Below, piece after piece: positions 1 to 10,452 of a stretch of 64,000 nt of DNA. The notes beneath the pieces are model-generated. The model was not told the origin of the DNA. It saw only the letters and a program-made list of their open reading frames with translations, and did not search any database. Numbering within the stretch: the first letter of the stretch is position 1; every line of letters starts with the position of its first letter. Source of the DNA: Hyaloperonospora brassicae (Eukaryota > Oomycota > Peronosporomycetes > Peronosporales > Peronosporaceae); the NCBI GenBank assembly GCA_947650285.1, contig CANTFL010000608.1, positions 310,001 through 374,000 on the forward strand, read 5' to 3'. Position numbers and translations under genes: made by a program.

Positions 1-1
1 C

Positions 2-394
2 CTTCCGCTCGAAGAGCTAATAGTGTACGAGACTTGTGCCGTGTCGAACGTTGCGCTCCCTGTCGAGTGTCAAGTGCCGCAGTGGATCGTGTTCTTTAGC
101 CCGAGCGGAGTGGACGTGGCCAAGGACCGCCTGCCTCTGCCTTGGCAATCGATCCGCAAGGCAGCGATAGGTACGCCGAGTGCGGTTTTTGGTCGTGCGT
201 AGAACCCTCGATGGACGTCCCGATAACAGTTGTTGCACCGTTTGGAAATAGGCACGACAACTGCCGCTGCTCTCCACGAGCATGCCGTCGCGACAGGACA
301 GCCGTGTTGGGAAGCAGACGTGACGGCATTGAAACCCACGCCCGAGGCGCTCGCGAGTGCGATTTGCGCCTTTGAGAGCGAGCACAAGTCGTGA
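2..394 (+). CDS. uroporphyrinogen-III synthase, C-terminal part (5' end outside window)
   Basis: This is the 3' end of a gene for uroporphyrinogen-III synthase (HemD/UROS), which closes hydroxymethylbilane into uroporphyrinogen III in heme and siroheme synthesis. Exons are 2-170 and 252-394; the intron 171-251 (81 bp) begins gtacgc and ends aaatag. The spliced frame contains EELIVYETCAV, then WIVFFSPSGVD, then IRKAAIGTTTAAAL and finally ALKPTPEALASAI before the stop at 392-394. These match in order the family hallmarks: the xxVYxT strand, FFSPSG, AAIGxTTAxAL and the PTPEAL motif near the C terminus. The intron splits the glycine codon of AAIG. The N-terminal half lies left of the window. It is not visible as one ORF because the unspliced frame stops inside the intron. 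Confidence 0.85.
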
Positions 395-587
395 GAAAGA
401 AGCTACACAGACAGCACGTTGCCACAAACAGCACACGGGACACGGGCAATACAGCACTCGTTACATTGCTCGTCTTCAAAGCTGCAATGTCGTCTTTGCA
501 TCACGGGTGCGCAGTGTCCCTACTGTTGTGTCCCGGGGGTTCGTCTCCTTCTCTCACTGGGCACAAAAGTGCTCGGGCGGCCACGTT

Positions 588-829
588 TTACGCGTCTTCT
601 TCCTCCGTTTTGCGCGACTGCAGCGCGAGCTTTAGCGCCTAAAACAAAGGGCAGCACGTCCACCGCACACGATTACAACACGGCATGACCACCAGCTGCG
701 ATACGGCATCGACAGACAAACCTCAGCGCCTTCTTTTCGCGCGTTCCAGTCGGCAATCGGCCCCGTGATGGTCTGCATCGTGGCCAAGACGATGCCGCTC
801 GTGAGCAAATAGCGCGCGACTCCGTTCAT
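588..829 (-). CDS. possible 52-residue single-pass membrane protein, two exons
   Basis: Exons on the minus strand are 829-722 and 638-588 with an 83-bp intron (gtttgt...ttttag). The frame starts MNGVARYLLTSGIVLATMQ, continues into a GPIADWNARKEGAE stretch, then after splicing reads ALKLALQSRKTEEEDA and stops. Residues 4-27 are one hydrophobic segment and the tail is a charged amphipathic helix, the layout of many small mitochondrial or ER membrane proteins. Splicing is in phase 0 and the second exon has coding-like composition. It converges on the uroporphyrinogen synthase gene, about 190 bp between the two stops. I do not recognise the family. The non-canonical donor context (gttt) lowers confidence; an upstream exon is also possible because the frame stays open to 991. 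Confidence 0.4.
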
Positions 830-2189
830 CTTTTCGAGACGAGTTGGGCGTTTGAGGCTGTCGCGTGGTCTTGAATACCGAGGAATACCGGTGATGATCA
901 TTGCCACAAAGACGGTATGTCCTGACTTCTTTCCGGCATCGTTCTGTGTCGTCATATCGTCGCATTCCACCGCGAGTAGCGCTTTATGCATCAGAACTGT
1001 TCTGAGTCATAACACAAAACCGCCTGATACAGTACCAATCCCAACAAGCTTTCTTGACGCGAAATGTCGCAGGCATTGATGGGGATCCACTCGTGACTCA
1101 TCCGGTTGGTACACGCCCGCACGCGTTGCGGCCGCCAGATAGCTACAAATTGTCGCTCTCGCTCGCGCGTGGCTCAAGTGCCACATACCTTATCCGATTT
1201 CGTAACAAGTTGACAACCACCCGGTGTTCGACCATCATCTGCTAAGTGCACCGTTTGCACATCCGGAGGTAAGTTTCTTCGCTATGCGAGCTTGCGTTCA
1301 CGTCGCTGTATGGAGGAGGCCATGCTTCTGCACTTATCTCAGCCAAGAGGCGTTGCTCGTTCGTTTCCGTGTTTCCGGTTGTACCACTGCGACAATTTTT
1401 ATAAAGGTCTTGGCTTAGTCATCGAAAAAGTGGAGTCGGGATTGCATCAAGACTAAGTCGTTCGACTGCAAGCGCCAGATACTTTTCACCCGCAAAGCGT
1501 ATCGTTTGCGTATGACTTGCAAAGAGCGTTGTAGCATTACTTTTCATGTCTGCTACCAAAAAATTTCGCAACACTAGATGTCTTTCTCGCTTTAGTATTT
1601 GCCGATCTAATATAGTTAGTAGGCTGCTACCCCACGACCTGCTCCCTCGTACTTCATAGTCGATATACAACATTCGGATCGCTGTGCCAGCGTTATTGCG
1701 TTATGCACTCGACACAACGATAAAAGTTGCCAACACGGTGGACGTGGAATGCATGTTACAACATGCATCTGATTGCCTTTTCTACAATTTGTCGCGGGTC
1801 ACGCCCATATTGCGCAGCAGGTGCCGTAGCAAAGAATATGGTAGGTTGGACACTGTTTGCGCGCGTTTGCATAACGCGCGCAACCAGTGTTATCGTGTAG
1901 TGAGTTTCGAATCGGATGATGTGCAATCAGCGGGTTGCAAATCATGAAGCACTTTTGCGCTTATCGCTCACATATGCCACATTCGCATGGTTTTGCTAGT
2001 CATTGTCGATGCACAGTGTAGAAGTGTAACTTCGTCAATCGGAACGCTTTATAGTTCAACATCTAGGTAGGGTAGCGGGGTGAGCCTGTTACATGTCATT
2101 GGCACGAATCGCGGCAATGATAACACCATCGTAATTGATATTAGGGAGCAATATTACTCTTGCGAGTCATTCTGGAGGGAATATCACGT
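830..2189. other. gene-poor stretch, nothing recognised
   Basis: Only short unsupported reading frames are present (for example 1419-1673 minus, 1684-1947 plus). I see no domain motif, splice-consistent exon pair, tRNA-like fold or transposon end here. Confidence 0.4.
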
Positions 2190-2340
2190 TTAGAGGCAAT
2201 ATTCGGCCATGCTTCACAATTGGTTGACATATGCCATGATATTACCCAAAAAGCTTTAATTGCTACTAGACGCGCGCGATGGATGGTGAGTGAAATCCTG
2301 CCTTAGAATTATCTTGTTTAGCGTAGTGTAAGTAAGACAA
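2190..2340 (+). repeat. left copy of a diverged direct repeat flanking the MULE
   Basis: A block here resembles 5335-5480 in the same orientation. Shared landmarks are aatattcg, ttggttga, a gacgcgcgc core (2271-2279 and 5414-5422) followed by atggRtggtgag, and a later purine-rich tract. The copies lie about 3.1 kb apart on either side of the MULE relic. They may be LTRs of a short element into which the MULE landed, or terminal sequences of one transposon family. Identity is too low by eye to choose. Confidence 0.35.
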
Positions 2341-2464
2341 AAAGGTTTTTAATGGAGCTTATCGATTAGCATAAATTTCGTTTTACCTTCTATATGACAG
2401 AATGAGCTCGTTACACAAAATTGATACGAAAGTACCATTCTTTAATGTATTATGCATTTACATA

Positions 2465-2533
2465 TAGGGAATTGCTAAGTTCACACCCCTTTTCCTTTGA
2501 TTCACACCCTTCCTTCAAAATCTTATATATAAA
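2465..2533 (+). repeat. left terminal inverted repeat of the MULE
   Basis: About 68 bp, nearly perfect inverted match to 5208-5276. Both arms contain two CACACCC blocks and end inward in a tatata stretch. Confidence 0.7.
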
Positions 2534-2953
2534 ATCCCTATTTATTTTAAGATTTGTTTTCCGACAAAGGTATTACTCGATAATCTAGGCCATTCATTGA
2601 TTTGCAAGTAATACGTAAGAAATACGTAAGATACTACTCACGCCTGTGGTCTAGCTCCTCCAGCGTTTACTGATAGGGCACCACGCAATAACATGCTTCC
2701 TCCTCCCGATATTGAGCATGCCAGTCGGGAGCAACTTATGGATACTGTGCAGACGTTCGCACGTGGCCAAGGCTACGCTGTTACGATTAAAGTTCGATTG
2801 CAGGAAAGCGTGTCTACCTTAAATGTGATCGAGGTGCCGTAAACGTATCAACGGTTGGAAAGAGCGCCAACGCCAGACCAGCTCACGCCAAATTGATTGT
2901 CCGTTCCTTTTAAGTGGAAATTTCTCCAAAAAAGGGGTAACTGAAAGTTAAAC
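2534..2953. other. MULE 5' region without an open frame
   Basis: AT-rich DNA between the left inverted repeat and the first transposase fragment. The stretch 2690-2840 translates with interruptions and could be the degraded N-terminal (FAR1-like) part of the transposase, but no motif is certain. Confidence 0.3.
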
Positions 2954-4645
2954 GTGATGAATGGATGCCACAATCACGAGCCGTCACTCCATCCGTCTGG
3001 TCATTCGACTCATAGGAAGCTAAAAAGCGAGCAGGCCGATACTGTCAGAAATATGACATTGGCTGGTGTTAAACCGCTAGGGATTCTTTCATCCCTTCTT
3101 ATGGAGATTGCCGGTGCCCTAGCAAACCTCTCTGTATTGTACAATGAGCGTACGAAACTTCGAAAGGACAAGCTAAATGGAAGGACACCAATTCAAGCTC
3201 TTTTTGATGATTTTCAAGCAAGCAATTATACGCACTTTCAAAGATGTGATGATGATGGAGCAATAACCTCCTTTTTTTCGCTCACAAAGAAATATTTGGC
3301 TTGCTTGCCGATACTATCATGTCGTGCTTATGGACTGCACATACAAGACAAACAAGTACCGACTCCCCTTACATCACATTGTTGGTATGACAAGCTTCAA
3401 AAGCCAATTTTTGGTTGGCTTCTGCTTTCTTAAAGAAGAGAAATAAAACTATTATATGTGGGCATTATCAAAAATTGCAGCCATCCTGACACCAGAGACA
3501 CGCCCAGCCGTAATTGTGACAGACCGTGTACTGTCGCTGACGGCAGCTATCGATAAAATATTCCCATCTTCGTCACACATGCTGTGCACATGGCACATCA
3601 ACAAAAACATCATGTCCAAATGCAAACGACAATTTGAGACGAGCGAGCAAAGGAACTTGTTTCTTCAGCAGTGAAATAATATGGTGGCTGCTAACACGGA
3701 AGTGGAATTTATAAAACAGTGGAAAAAGATATCAAACTCTTTTGACAGTAAGTCTATAGTTCTCGAATACCTCTCTAATACGTGGCTTATATACAAGGAT
3801 CGCTTTGTAAATGACTGGACGTCGAGGTATATCCATGATGGCAACAAAGCTACATCATGAGTGGAAGGCGCTCATGCGTACGCAAAAAAACTGCAAGTAT
3901 CAACAGGGGACTTGCTGTCGGTGCTCAGCAAACTGACTCTTGCAATTGAGCATCGAGTTAGAACTGAAGAAACACATCGCAGCAGAGACAAGTTACTTCA
4001 TCTGACCGGGTTATAGTCAACTTTCACTCCAGTATCCGGGATCATTTCAGCCTTTGCACTCAAAAATAGTCTTGATCAATTTAAGAAGAACACAAAAGAA
4101 AAAGCTTGTTGCACACTGGTTTTCACCTCTAAAATGGGCATCCCTTGTGCTCACAAGCTAAAAGAAATGGAGAACAGCAAGCGTGCATTGGGCATAAACG
4201 ATTTTCATGAGCAATGGCATCTGGATTGGAGACGCGACGTAACGGTATGGCATTTACTTTATAGTGTGTGTATCGGACTAACGCTGACTGATGTGGTGAT
4301 ATTTTTTGATAGGAAGCAAGCGGTGAAGTTGAGGCGATCAACGTAAAATGGAACTTTCTTGAAAATAAGTTAAGGGAACTACCAGATGACCAAGTAAATG
4401 TTCTCTTTGCCCAAGTGACCCAACTGTTGGAAGGCCTCAGCACAGTGGTGGAGCTGAAAGATCCGATGGTACACACTGAAACTCGTGGTCGTCCCTCTGG
4501 CTCCCGTAACCTTCCAAAAATCAGCACAAAACGAGACTTGTCCAAGTTCGAACATGTTGAAAAGGCAGATTATCAACACCAAAGGAAATGTGGGTGCTGC
4601 GGTCAACCAGGTCACTACAAACGAACTTTCCAGATTCAAAAGTAA
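2954..4645 (+). pseudogene. MULE transposase, broken
   Basis: Fragments in successive frames give a Mutator-like transposase in the right order. 2954-3433 has CHNHEPSLHP and an AGVKPLGILSSL stretch typical of the region after the FAR1-type zinc domain. 3456-3674 has PAVIVTDRVLSLTAAI and MLCTWHINKNIMSKCK, matching the core catalytic region (the TDR and WHxxKN motifs). 3681-4010 continues with an in-frame stop at 3858. 4111-4346 has CCTLVFTSKMGIPCAHKL, the SWIM-type CxC...CxH zinc motif. 4415-4645 ends with a CCHC-like knuckle (CGCCGQPGHYKRTF, last Cys lost). Stops and frame changes interrupt it at several points, so this is a pseudogene. Its presence explains the flanking inverted repeats. Confidence 0.75.
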
Positions 4646-4844
4646 TAAGAGGTTGAAGACTAATATGCATACTTTTTAAGCAAATCATAACACCTTGATG
4701 TTGATCAGTTATCGATTGTCATACTTCCTTCTACCGTGCGTGTATGTATTTTTACGCTTAAACACGGTGGAACAAAATGGAATTCGTCAAGTCTTCAAAT
4801 CACATTATAGCTCCTGATGGATTAACATTGGTTAACAGTATGTT

Positions 4845-4976
4845 TATTACAACAACAACACCAACACCAACACCAACACCAACAACACCAACACCAACAC
4901 CAACAATAACACAACAACAACAACACAACACAACACAACACAACACAACAAAACACAACACAACACAACACAACAC

Positions 4977-5008
<32 letters not shown>

Positions 5009-5092
5009 CACCAACAACACGACTTTAACAACATCAACACCAACACCAACAACACCAACATAAACTCCAACACCAACACCACCACCACCGTG
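4845..5092. repeat. CA/CAA-rich low-complexity tract
   Basis: Almost pure runs of caacac, caccaa, caa and acaac units on the plus strand. The long frames over it (Thr/Pro on plus, Val/Cys/Leu on minus) are artefacts of composition. It sits inside the MULE, just left of the right inverted repeat. Confidence 0.9.
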
Positions 5093-5207
5093 GGCTTTGA
5101 CCTTTTTGTCTATGTCGGTGCCAGCAGCTACAGCAGCGCGCAAGATGTCGCCCGTAGCCAAGTGGCAGAGAAAGTACTCGTCTTTGTCCAACGGCGATTG
5201 CGTACCT

Positions 5208-5276
5208 TGTATATATAAGATTTTGAAGGAAGGGTGTGAATCTAAGGAAAAGGGGTGTGAATTTAGCAATTCCCTA
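5208..5276 (-). repeat. right terminal inverted repeat of the MULE
   Basis: Inverted partner of 2465-2533, ending tttagcaattcccta. Confidence 0.7.
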
Positions 5277-5334
5277 AATATTTATTCAATTAACATAGCT
5301 CCAAAATAGATAATATTGTCAGAATATTAACCCC

Positions 5335-5480
5335 GATGGTAATATTCGTGGCTGCTCCACTTCTTGGTTGATGTAGCCTCTACATCAACCACGTTAGCCA
5401 CCAATCGCTGCTGGACGCGCGCAATGGGTGGTGAGCAAGAAACTTTAATAAGAGATCGTAGTTTATAATGGTTAGGTAAA
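5335..5480 (+). repeat. right copy of the diverged direct repeat flanking the MULE
   Basis: Partner of 2190-2340. It contains a perfect 12-bp palindrome arm pair at 5365-5391 (tggttgatgtag, loop cct, ctacatcaacca) that is lost in the left copy. Its end (ggtggtgagcaagaaac) also resembles, inverted, the sequence at 6850-6873 (cttactcgccac), suggesting it may be the outer edge of the long-TIR element that follows. Confidence 0.35.
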
Positions 5481-5518
5481 GACGAAGATGGTTTCTTAGG
5501 AAAATCAACTGTATCAAA

Positions 5519-5776
5519 GGAGATTTATAGGTACACACCCACACTTTGATGCGTTCACCCCCCCTGAAATAGAGGCCCCTATTTAAGTACCGCAACCTTC
5601 CTAACTAGGTACTGCACACCTATTAATAAAAAATGCCATATACATATTCTTTGCTTTGTGCACACTTCTCCATTATACAGGGCTCCTTTGTGTCAGCAAA
5701 CAGCCTTGCGTATGGTTCCGATCTCATTATCCGGCATCCCCCTATACGTATCCCTATTTTTACTACCAGTTCCCAT
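5519..5776 (+). repeat. left inverted arm of the long-TIR element
   Basis: Inverted match to 6541-6797. Confidence 0.8.
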
Positions 5777-6540
5777 AACTTATAGATGATTATAATTTTT
5801 AGGTGCGCAGTAAGGTCGACTACGTCTTACACCACGCGAAAGAAAGTACAATATTGAACCAAAATCACGTGCATCTTCAAGCCCGGACGAGCTGTGATGC
5901 TCGCTGCGATAGCAAAAGTGGGTTTAGTGGAGGGATCGGACGTGATCACCACCAGGTCGTCAGTTTTCACCGTTGCCTGCTCGAACTATTGCAAGCAGAC
6001 GAACAAAAGAGTACCACAAAAAGTTAGTGATCTTTCTGCCGACCCTTTGTCTTGTGCATATCTTCTACCATCTTCTTGCGACGAAAGACTTGACTATTCA
6101 TCAGCAGCACTTGAATGAATACAGGAATCTAAAACTGCGGTGCTGAGGTGTTAGATAGAAATGAACGTGTTAGTACACGTAATGTGTCGAAAGAGCGTAA
6201 TCTGATGAACTATTTAAAGACTAATACGGTGAAAAGGCACAAACACACCTGATGCTGAAGCTGTCTGGCAACCGAGTTGAGCAACTGCGTGGCATCGACG
6301 TAAATTTGAGCGATTTGGTCGCCATCTGCTAAGGTAAACACCTAATTGTCACCAGCGAACGCACCTATGCAGGATATCGACCGTGTGTACGTGTACGTGT
6401 GCGTCGGCGTACGTGTTTATGTGTGTTGAGGTCACAATCTGTGCCTCTTTTCTTTTGCCGCGGGAGCTAGCGCGGCCGTCCAGCTTCATTGCTTCTCGCA
6501 TTTCAAGCGTTGTTACGTTTTTTCTGGACTCTATTTAAAT

Positions 6541-6797
6541 TAGGGGAAATGGTAGTAAAAATAGGGATACGTATAGGGGGATGCCGGATAATGAGATCAG
6601 AACCATACGCAAGGCTATTGCTGACACAAAGGAGACCTGTATAATGGAGGGGTGTGCACAAAGCAAAGAATATGTATATGGCATTTTGTATCAATTGGTT
6701 TGCAGTACCTAGTTAGGAAGGTTGCGGTACTAAAAGAGGGGCCTCTATTTCAGGGGGGTGAACGCATCAAAGTGTGGGTGTGTACCTATGAATCTCC
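6541..6797 (-). repeat. right inverted arm of the long-TIR element
   Basis: Inverted match to 5519-5776. Confidence 0.8.
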
Positions 6798-6960
6798 ATA
6801 TAAAATACAGTTCTATTTTCCCATAGACAGAGCTTTCGGGTTCTATTTTCTTTAATTGCGCTTACTCGCCACGTGTACGTGACAACGGGAGCACGCAGAA
6901 TTGTGTTCAGTCAACACAAGGTCTCACCAGTCACCTGGTAAGAGCGTGCCCCGTTATACG

Positions 6961-6970
6961 TGGTAGCACT
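6961..6970 (+). other. primer-binding site of copy C
   Basis: tggtagcact lies two bases after the LTR end. The same ten bases, with the same two-base spacer, occur in both other gypsy copies of this window. Confidence 0.6.
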
Positions 6971-7008
6971 TATTAGTCCGTCTAACGACCACGATCATCT
7001 CATTTGAA

Positions 7009-8012
7009 ATGAACATGTTGGATTTAAGGAAAGCTTTCATGCCACGCGTGAAGGCTTTAACCATTTGAGTGACATCGAATGGAGTGCAATATGACTCATG
7101 AGCTCTATCGTAGACAAAACCGCCATTAGCGCCATGTTGGAGTCTCTTGATAGAGACCAACAACATGACGCTATCGCCAAATTCATTCAAAAATAAACTT
7201 ATCGCCGAAAGCGAGAAAGTAGCCTTGCTCCACTATCAAGGCTCTCAACAGGAAGAATAATTGAGAGAACTCGGTCCTCAAAAGACAGATCTGTCGAGAC
7301 AGCAGCAACTCAATGCTGTTGTGGATGACGACACACACGCGTCGTCTTGAAATCTTGAAGTTATTATATCTATAAGTACAGAGTAGTCGAGGAAGACTCC
7401 CTGTTACTATGGTTCGTCGAACTCGACAGAGCCATACGGGCACGTCGTATCAACGATGAGCAAATGAGACTCACATTTGCTCAAGCCCACTTATCACGAC
7501 GTGCCAAGACTTGGGATTCGGCTGGAAATGGGGGACCCATACGCATTCCAGTCCCTAGAAGCCTTCAAGAACCGGCTCAAATAGACGTTTGAACCGCCGC
7601 GGGCTGAGATCATGGCTCGATCAGAGCTCCTGAAACTCAAGCAGGGTAAGCGTGATGTGCACGCTTACTTTCCGCATATAAGGCTCCTCGATAGTAATAT
7701 AACTGCTAACTCATTTTATGAACACACGTTGATTACTGTGTTCATACAAGGGCTCGCAGACGGGACCGTCAGAAATACATGTTCCGCTTAGAGTTACATA
7801 CGCTTGAACAAGCAATCTCAGCTGCGGAACAGGAGGACTTGAGCATGAGAGATAATCATACTAGCTCAAGCTCTTATCGTCCGTTTACACGACAAGAGGC
7901 TGGAGATCCAGAACCAATGGACCTCTATTATGTTGAGACCGAGAGATCTCGCTCTTCAAACAATAATCGATTGAAGAAGTGCAATCGCTATCAGAAGCAA
8001 GACGTACGATAA
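7009..8012 (+). pseudogene. gag of gypsy copy C, broken
   Basis: Begins atgaacatgttgg as in the intact copy and follows its gag through several frames. The last part (7779-8012) reads FRLELHTLEQAISAAEQED and ends near the zinc knuckle, of which only CNRYQKQ survives (second Cys changed). Stops at 7194, 7258 and elsewhere and frame changes make it a pseudogene. It is useful as the less derived relative for judging changes in the intact element. Confidence 0.7.
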
Positions 8013-8159
8013 TAAGTGAAGTTCCCCATGCTCAGTACCAAAGATGATCGCACATTGGCCAAGAAAGCAATGGGGGTAGGTTTAACGCTGTTGGGAACCC
8101 GTAGCCGCGAAGCGGACCATCAAAAAATGGACGGGGTTTGTAGAGGCGGAGCTCCCAAA

Positions 8160-8400
8160 TGACCCGGCAACATCAAGATAATTTGCAATCTCTTGACAAA
8201 TTTTGCTCCAGATACTTATTATGGTGTGTCTCTACATCTGGTGATGAGGAATCCCTCATCACCTTTGAGTTGCAAGTGACAAAGGATTTTTCACTTTGTG
8301 CTCTCGTTGACTGTGGGGCGTCGAACAATTATGTTCGTCGTCACTCACTAGAGGCTCTTAGGCTCCAGTTCGTTGAGCGCGACATCCCCCTTACGAGGAT
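8160..8400 (+). pseudogene. retroviral-type aspartic protease fragment of copy C
   Basis: 8159-8400 reads SLCALVDCGASNNYVRRHS and then FVERDIPLTRI. The DCGAS is the D-S/T-G-A active-site motif with Asp present, in contrast to the intact copy where it is Gly. Similarity ends at about 8400 where antisense sequence of copy B begins. Confidence 0.7.
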
Positions 8401-9225
8401 ACGGCGCGTCTTGCCACAGACGCATCGATGTATACGTAACTCGAGAACTTCACCCAGTGGATTTACACGTACCACTTTACGTACAGCATCCGGGCCCAGC
8501 CCTGAACACTCTGGCTTCTCGCCAACAATGTCAATACCGACATTCAGTGAGGTGCCACCTATGCATCCCTCGCTCTGTGGAATTTCACGTGCCACCCCAC
8601 TCACATCAGAGGAATCACATTCTTGATGTCCCGGTCCTAGGCCAACCATGCCTGCACCATGCAGTGACTCAGTATCACAACGAGTATCACTCAACGGAGT
8701 ACAGCTCCCTTCACATACGGTGAAAGAGCTCCGCTCAATATTGGTGTCATTGACATTGGAGTTGATTAACTCTGACATAATAATGTCCACCACATTTAAA
8801 TCTTCCATCAATGGCTCGCGATAATAGATCCTTTGTTGCCTAGCGAAGGTGGGTTCATGACTCTCCAAAGCTTCGCTAGGAACATTGCGCGTGGCACTCA
8901 AGGTCTTGGACCTCCAATCAATCTATGGATCATGTCGTTCAAGCCAAGCCATACCCAGGATGAGATCATATCTCGAATCCAAATCGAGGACAAGACAGCG
9001 TTCAATGCTTTCAAAGTCCAAAAACTTCACACCTAAGTTCAACGGAACTTTAGGCACCGTGACGCGACTACCAGTCGCTAAACAAATGGTGATCGAATCA
9101 CCTTCATGCGCTTTGAGCGATTCAGCGTATCCCTGACTTCTCTCAATGAAACGACGTCGATCATAATTTCATGATGCTCCGGAGTCGATTAGAATCGACC
9201 AATGCTTCTCAAAGCCTCTCACTCT
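8401..9225 (-). pseudogene. protease and downstream linker of copy B
   Basis: The minus strand reads ILIDSGAS (intact D-S-G-A active site) at about 9190, then a stop, then the protease body with LATGSRVTVP and YDLILGMAWLERHDP, the ILG signature of retropepsins. A 186-residue open frame follows to 8341; its last residues past 8400 are only the antisense of copy C. No reverse transcriptase follows. Confidence 0.65.
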
Positions 9226-9587
9226 CGCCTCGGCGACTAACAATACAGGCTTGTATCCACGCTCTGTGCTGGCGGGCACAGAGATCGGTGGGGCTAAGTA
9301 CTGATTCACTCTACCTCTTGGAGAAGCAACAGAACTTAGTTCTACACCAGTAGGACGCCCCGCACCTACTGGGTGTCGACGTTTCCCCGTGCCATACCAG
9401 ACTTCTGGCTTGGGCCGGGCTTTCGACTCATAGGAGTCTGGTGCTGCTTGCGCAAAGGAAAAGTGGGGCGCAAGTGTTTAGTGCTTCCGCACATGTAACA
9501 GCGTCTCAATTCCTATCGTTGCTCTGCAACATGAAGCTTTGCTTCGCCTTCATCTTCAGCATGGCTAAGATCCATCGGTTCTGGATT

Positions 9588-10393
9588 TCAGTAAGCCGAG
9601 GTGCTCGCAGAGGTTGCCCTCGCAAAGCTTGGGTTGTACCCATTCCGACCAAGTCTGGCCGACATAAAGCTGTGCTTAGCATTTTGAGCGATGCTCACTG
9701 CCTCTTCAAAAGTACATGGATGGACCCGAAAGAATTCGGTCTTGGCAACGCCATAAAGAAGACCTTCCATGAAGACAGCCGCACAGACTGTCTCAGGGAG
9801 AGAGTCAGACTGAATAGCAGCCATCAGAGCTCTCAACTCTTGTACATAGTCCGTTAACTCATTCTTACCCTGACGGGTAGACAAGAATCGTGAGCGCACA
9901 CGATGGTCCTGGTTAGACGGCGAGAAAACTCGCAAAGGTCTAACTTGATCGAATCACATGCGGGAAACGCCAAATCGACCGACGTGCCACACGTCAGAGC
10001 CCACTCTCTAGCTCTTCCATCGAGCTTAGAAATATCCAGCTAGACTCGCTGGTGCTCAAGTGAGATAAGGCCAGACGTCATGGCCATCTCAATCTCACGA
10101 ATCTAGAGGGTCAAGTTTTTCACCTCCTCCCCGGAGTAACGTTTAACATCCCCCTGAAGGGGAAGAGGCTTATCCTCTTCACGTGCCACGTAGCGTGTTG
10201 GCATAGCAGACGCTACTTGGTTTTGAAGCTTCCCTAGAAGGGCCACTTCATACTGCACGAAGGTCTCGACTCGTGCATTGAGCACGTCGGGACCTTGTGC
10301 AGCTAGAAAATCCACATATTCAGGGCCTACGGCCACGGTCGGCTTGTCAAGCGCGGCCTCCTGGGCCTCCGTAAGAGGTGTATATTGATCCAT
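9588..10393 (-). pseudogene. gag of copy B, broken
   Basis: The N-terminal frame starts at ATG 10393 (MDQYTPLTEAQEAALDKPTV) and runs to 10103; a second frame, 9935-9588, has the retrotransposon gag core ([19 protein letters not shown], then FRVHPCTFEEAVSIAQNA). A CxxC...H remnant of the zinc knuckle follows near 9500. The frames are separated by stops, so the gene is dead. Confidence 0.65.
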
Positions 10394-10452
10394 CCTTACA
10401 GAGGATCAGTCGTTACCGACTCAGGAGTAGATTGACTACAAGTGCTACCAAG

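Larger units (their letters stand above)
2465..5276 (+). mobile_element. Mutator-like element (MULE) relic with terminal inverted repeats
   Basis: The outer ends are inverted copies: 2465-2533 begins tagggaattgctaag and carries tcacacccctttt and attcacacccttcc, and 5208-5276 is its reverse complement with only a few mismatches (about 68 bp). Between them lie transposase fragments reading left to right (2954-4645) and a CA/CAA-rich tract. No convincing 8-10-bp target duplication is visible next to the termini. The transposase is broken, so the copy cannot be autonomous. A wider element that includes the flanking direct repeats is possible. Confidence 0.65.
5519..6797. mobile_element. non-autonomous DNA transposon with about 257-bp inverted arms
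   Basis: 5519-5776 and 6541-6797 are reverse complements with only scattered differences, about 94 percent identical by eye. Landmarks seen in both are ggtacacacccacactttgatg, accgcaaccttcctaactagg and cggcatccccctatacgta, each inverted. Similarity fades but continues outward for tens of bases (atacagtt...attttcc), so the true ends may be near 5425 and 6873. The roughly 760-bp centre has no transposase motif; the small frames at 5803-6118 are not recognised. The CACACCC-rich arms resemble the neighbouring MULE ends in style, so a MULE-type parent is likely but unproven. Confidence 0.75.
6870..8400 (+). mobile_element. Ty3/gypsy remnant on plus strand (copy C), truncated
   Basis: Order left to right: end of an LTR (finishing gccccgttata at 6958), a two-base spacer, primer-binding site tggtagcact (6961-6970), gag (from 7009) and the start of protease, which stops abruptly near 8400. 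The gag DNA is clearly homologous to the intact element at 39.2-47.2 kb read on its own coding strand. The left LTR is cut short by the long-TIR element and everything after the protease active site is missing, because an oppositely oriented element abuts there. Confidence 0.75.

Noticed and set aside
17..479. Minus-strand frames of 105-146 codons over the left edge
   Set aside because: Antisense to the spliced uroporphyrinogen synthase exons. The one with a hydrophobic start (479-96) has a TTG start and no in-frame ATG before it.
4777..5269. Thr/Pro-rich plus frame and Val/Leu/Cys-rich minus frames
   Set aside because: Products of the CA/CAA repeat; no real protein signal.
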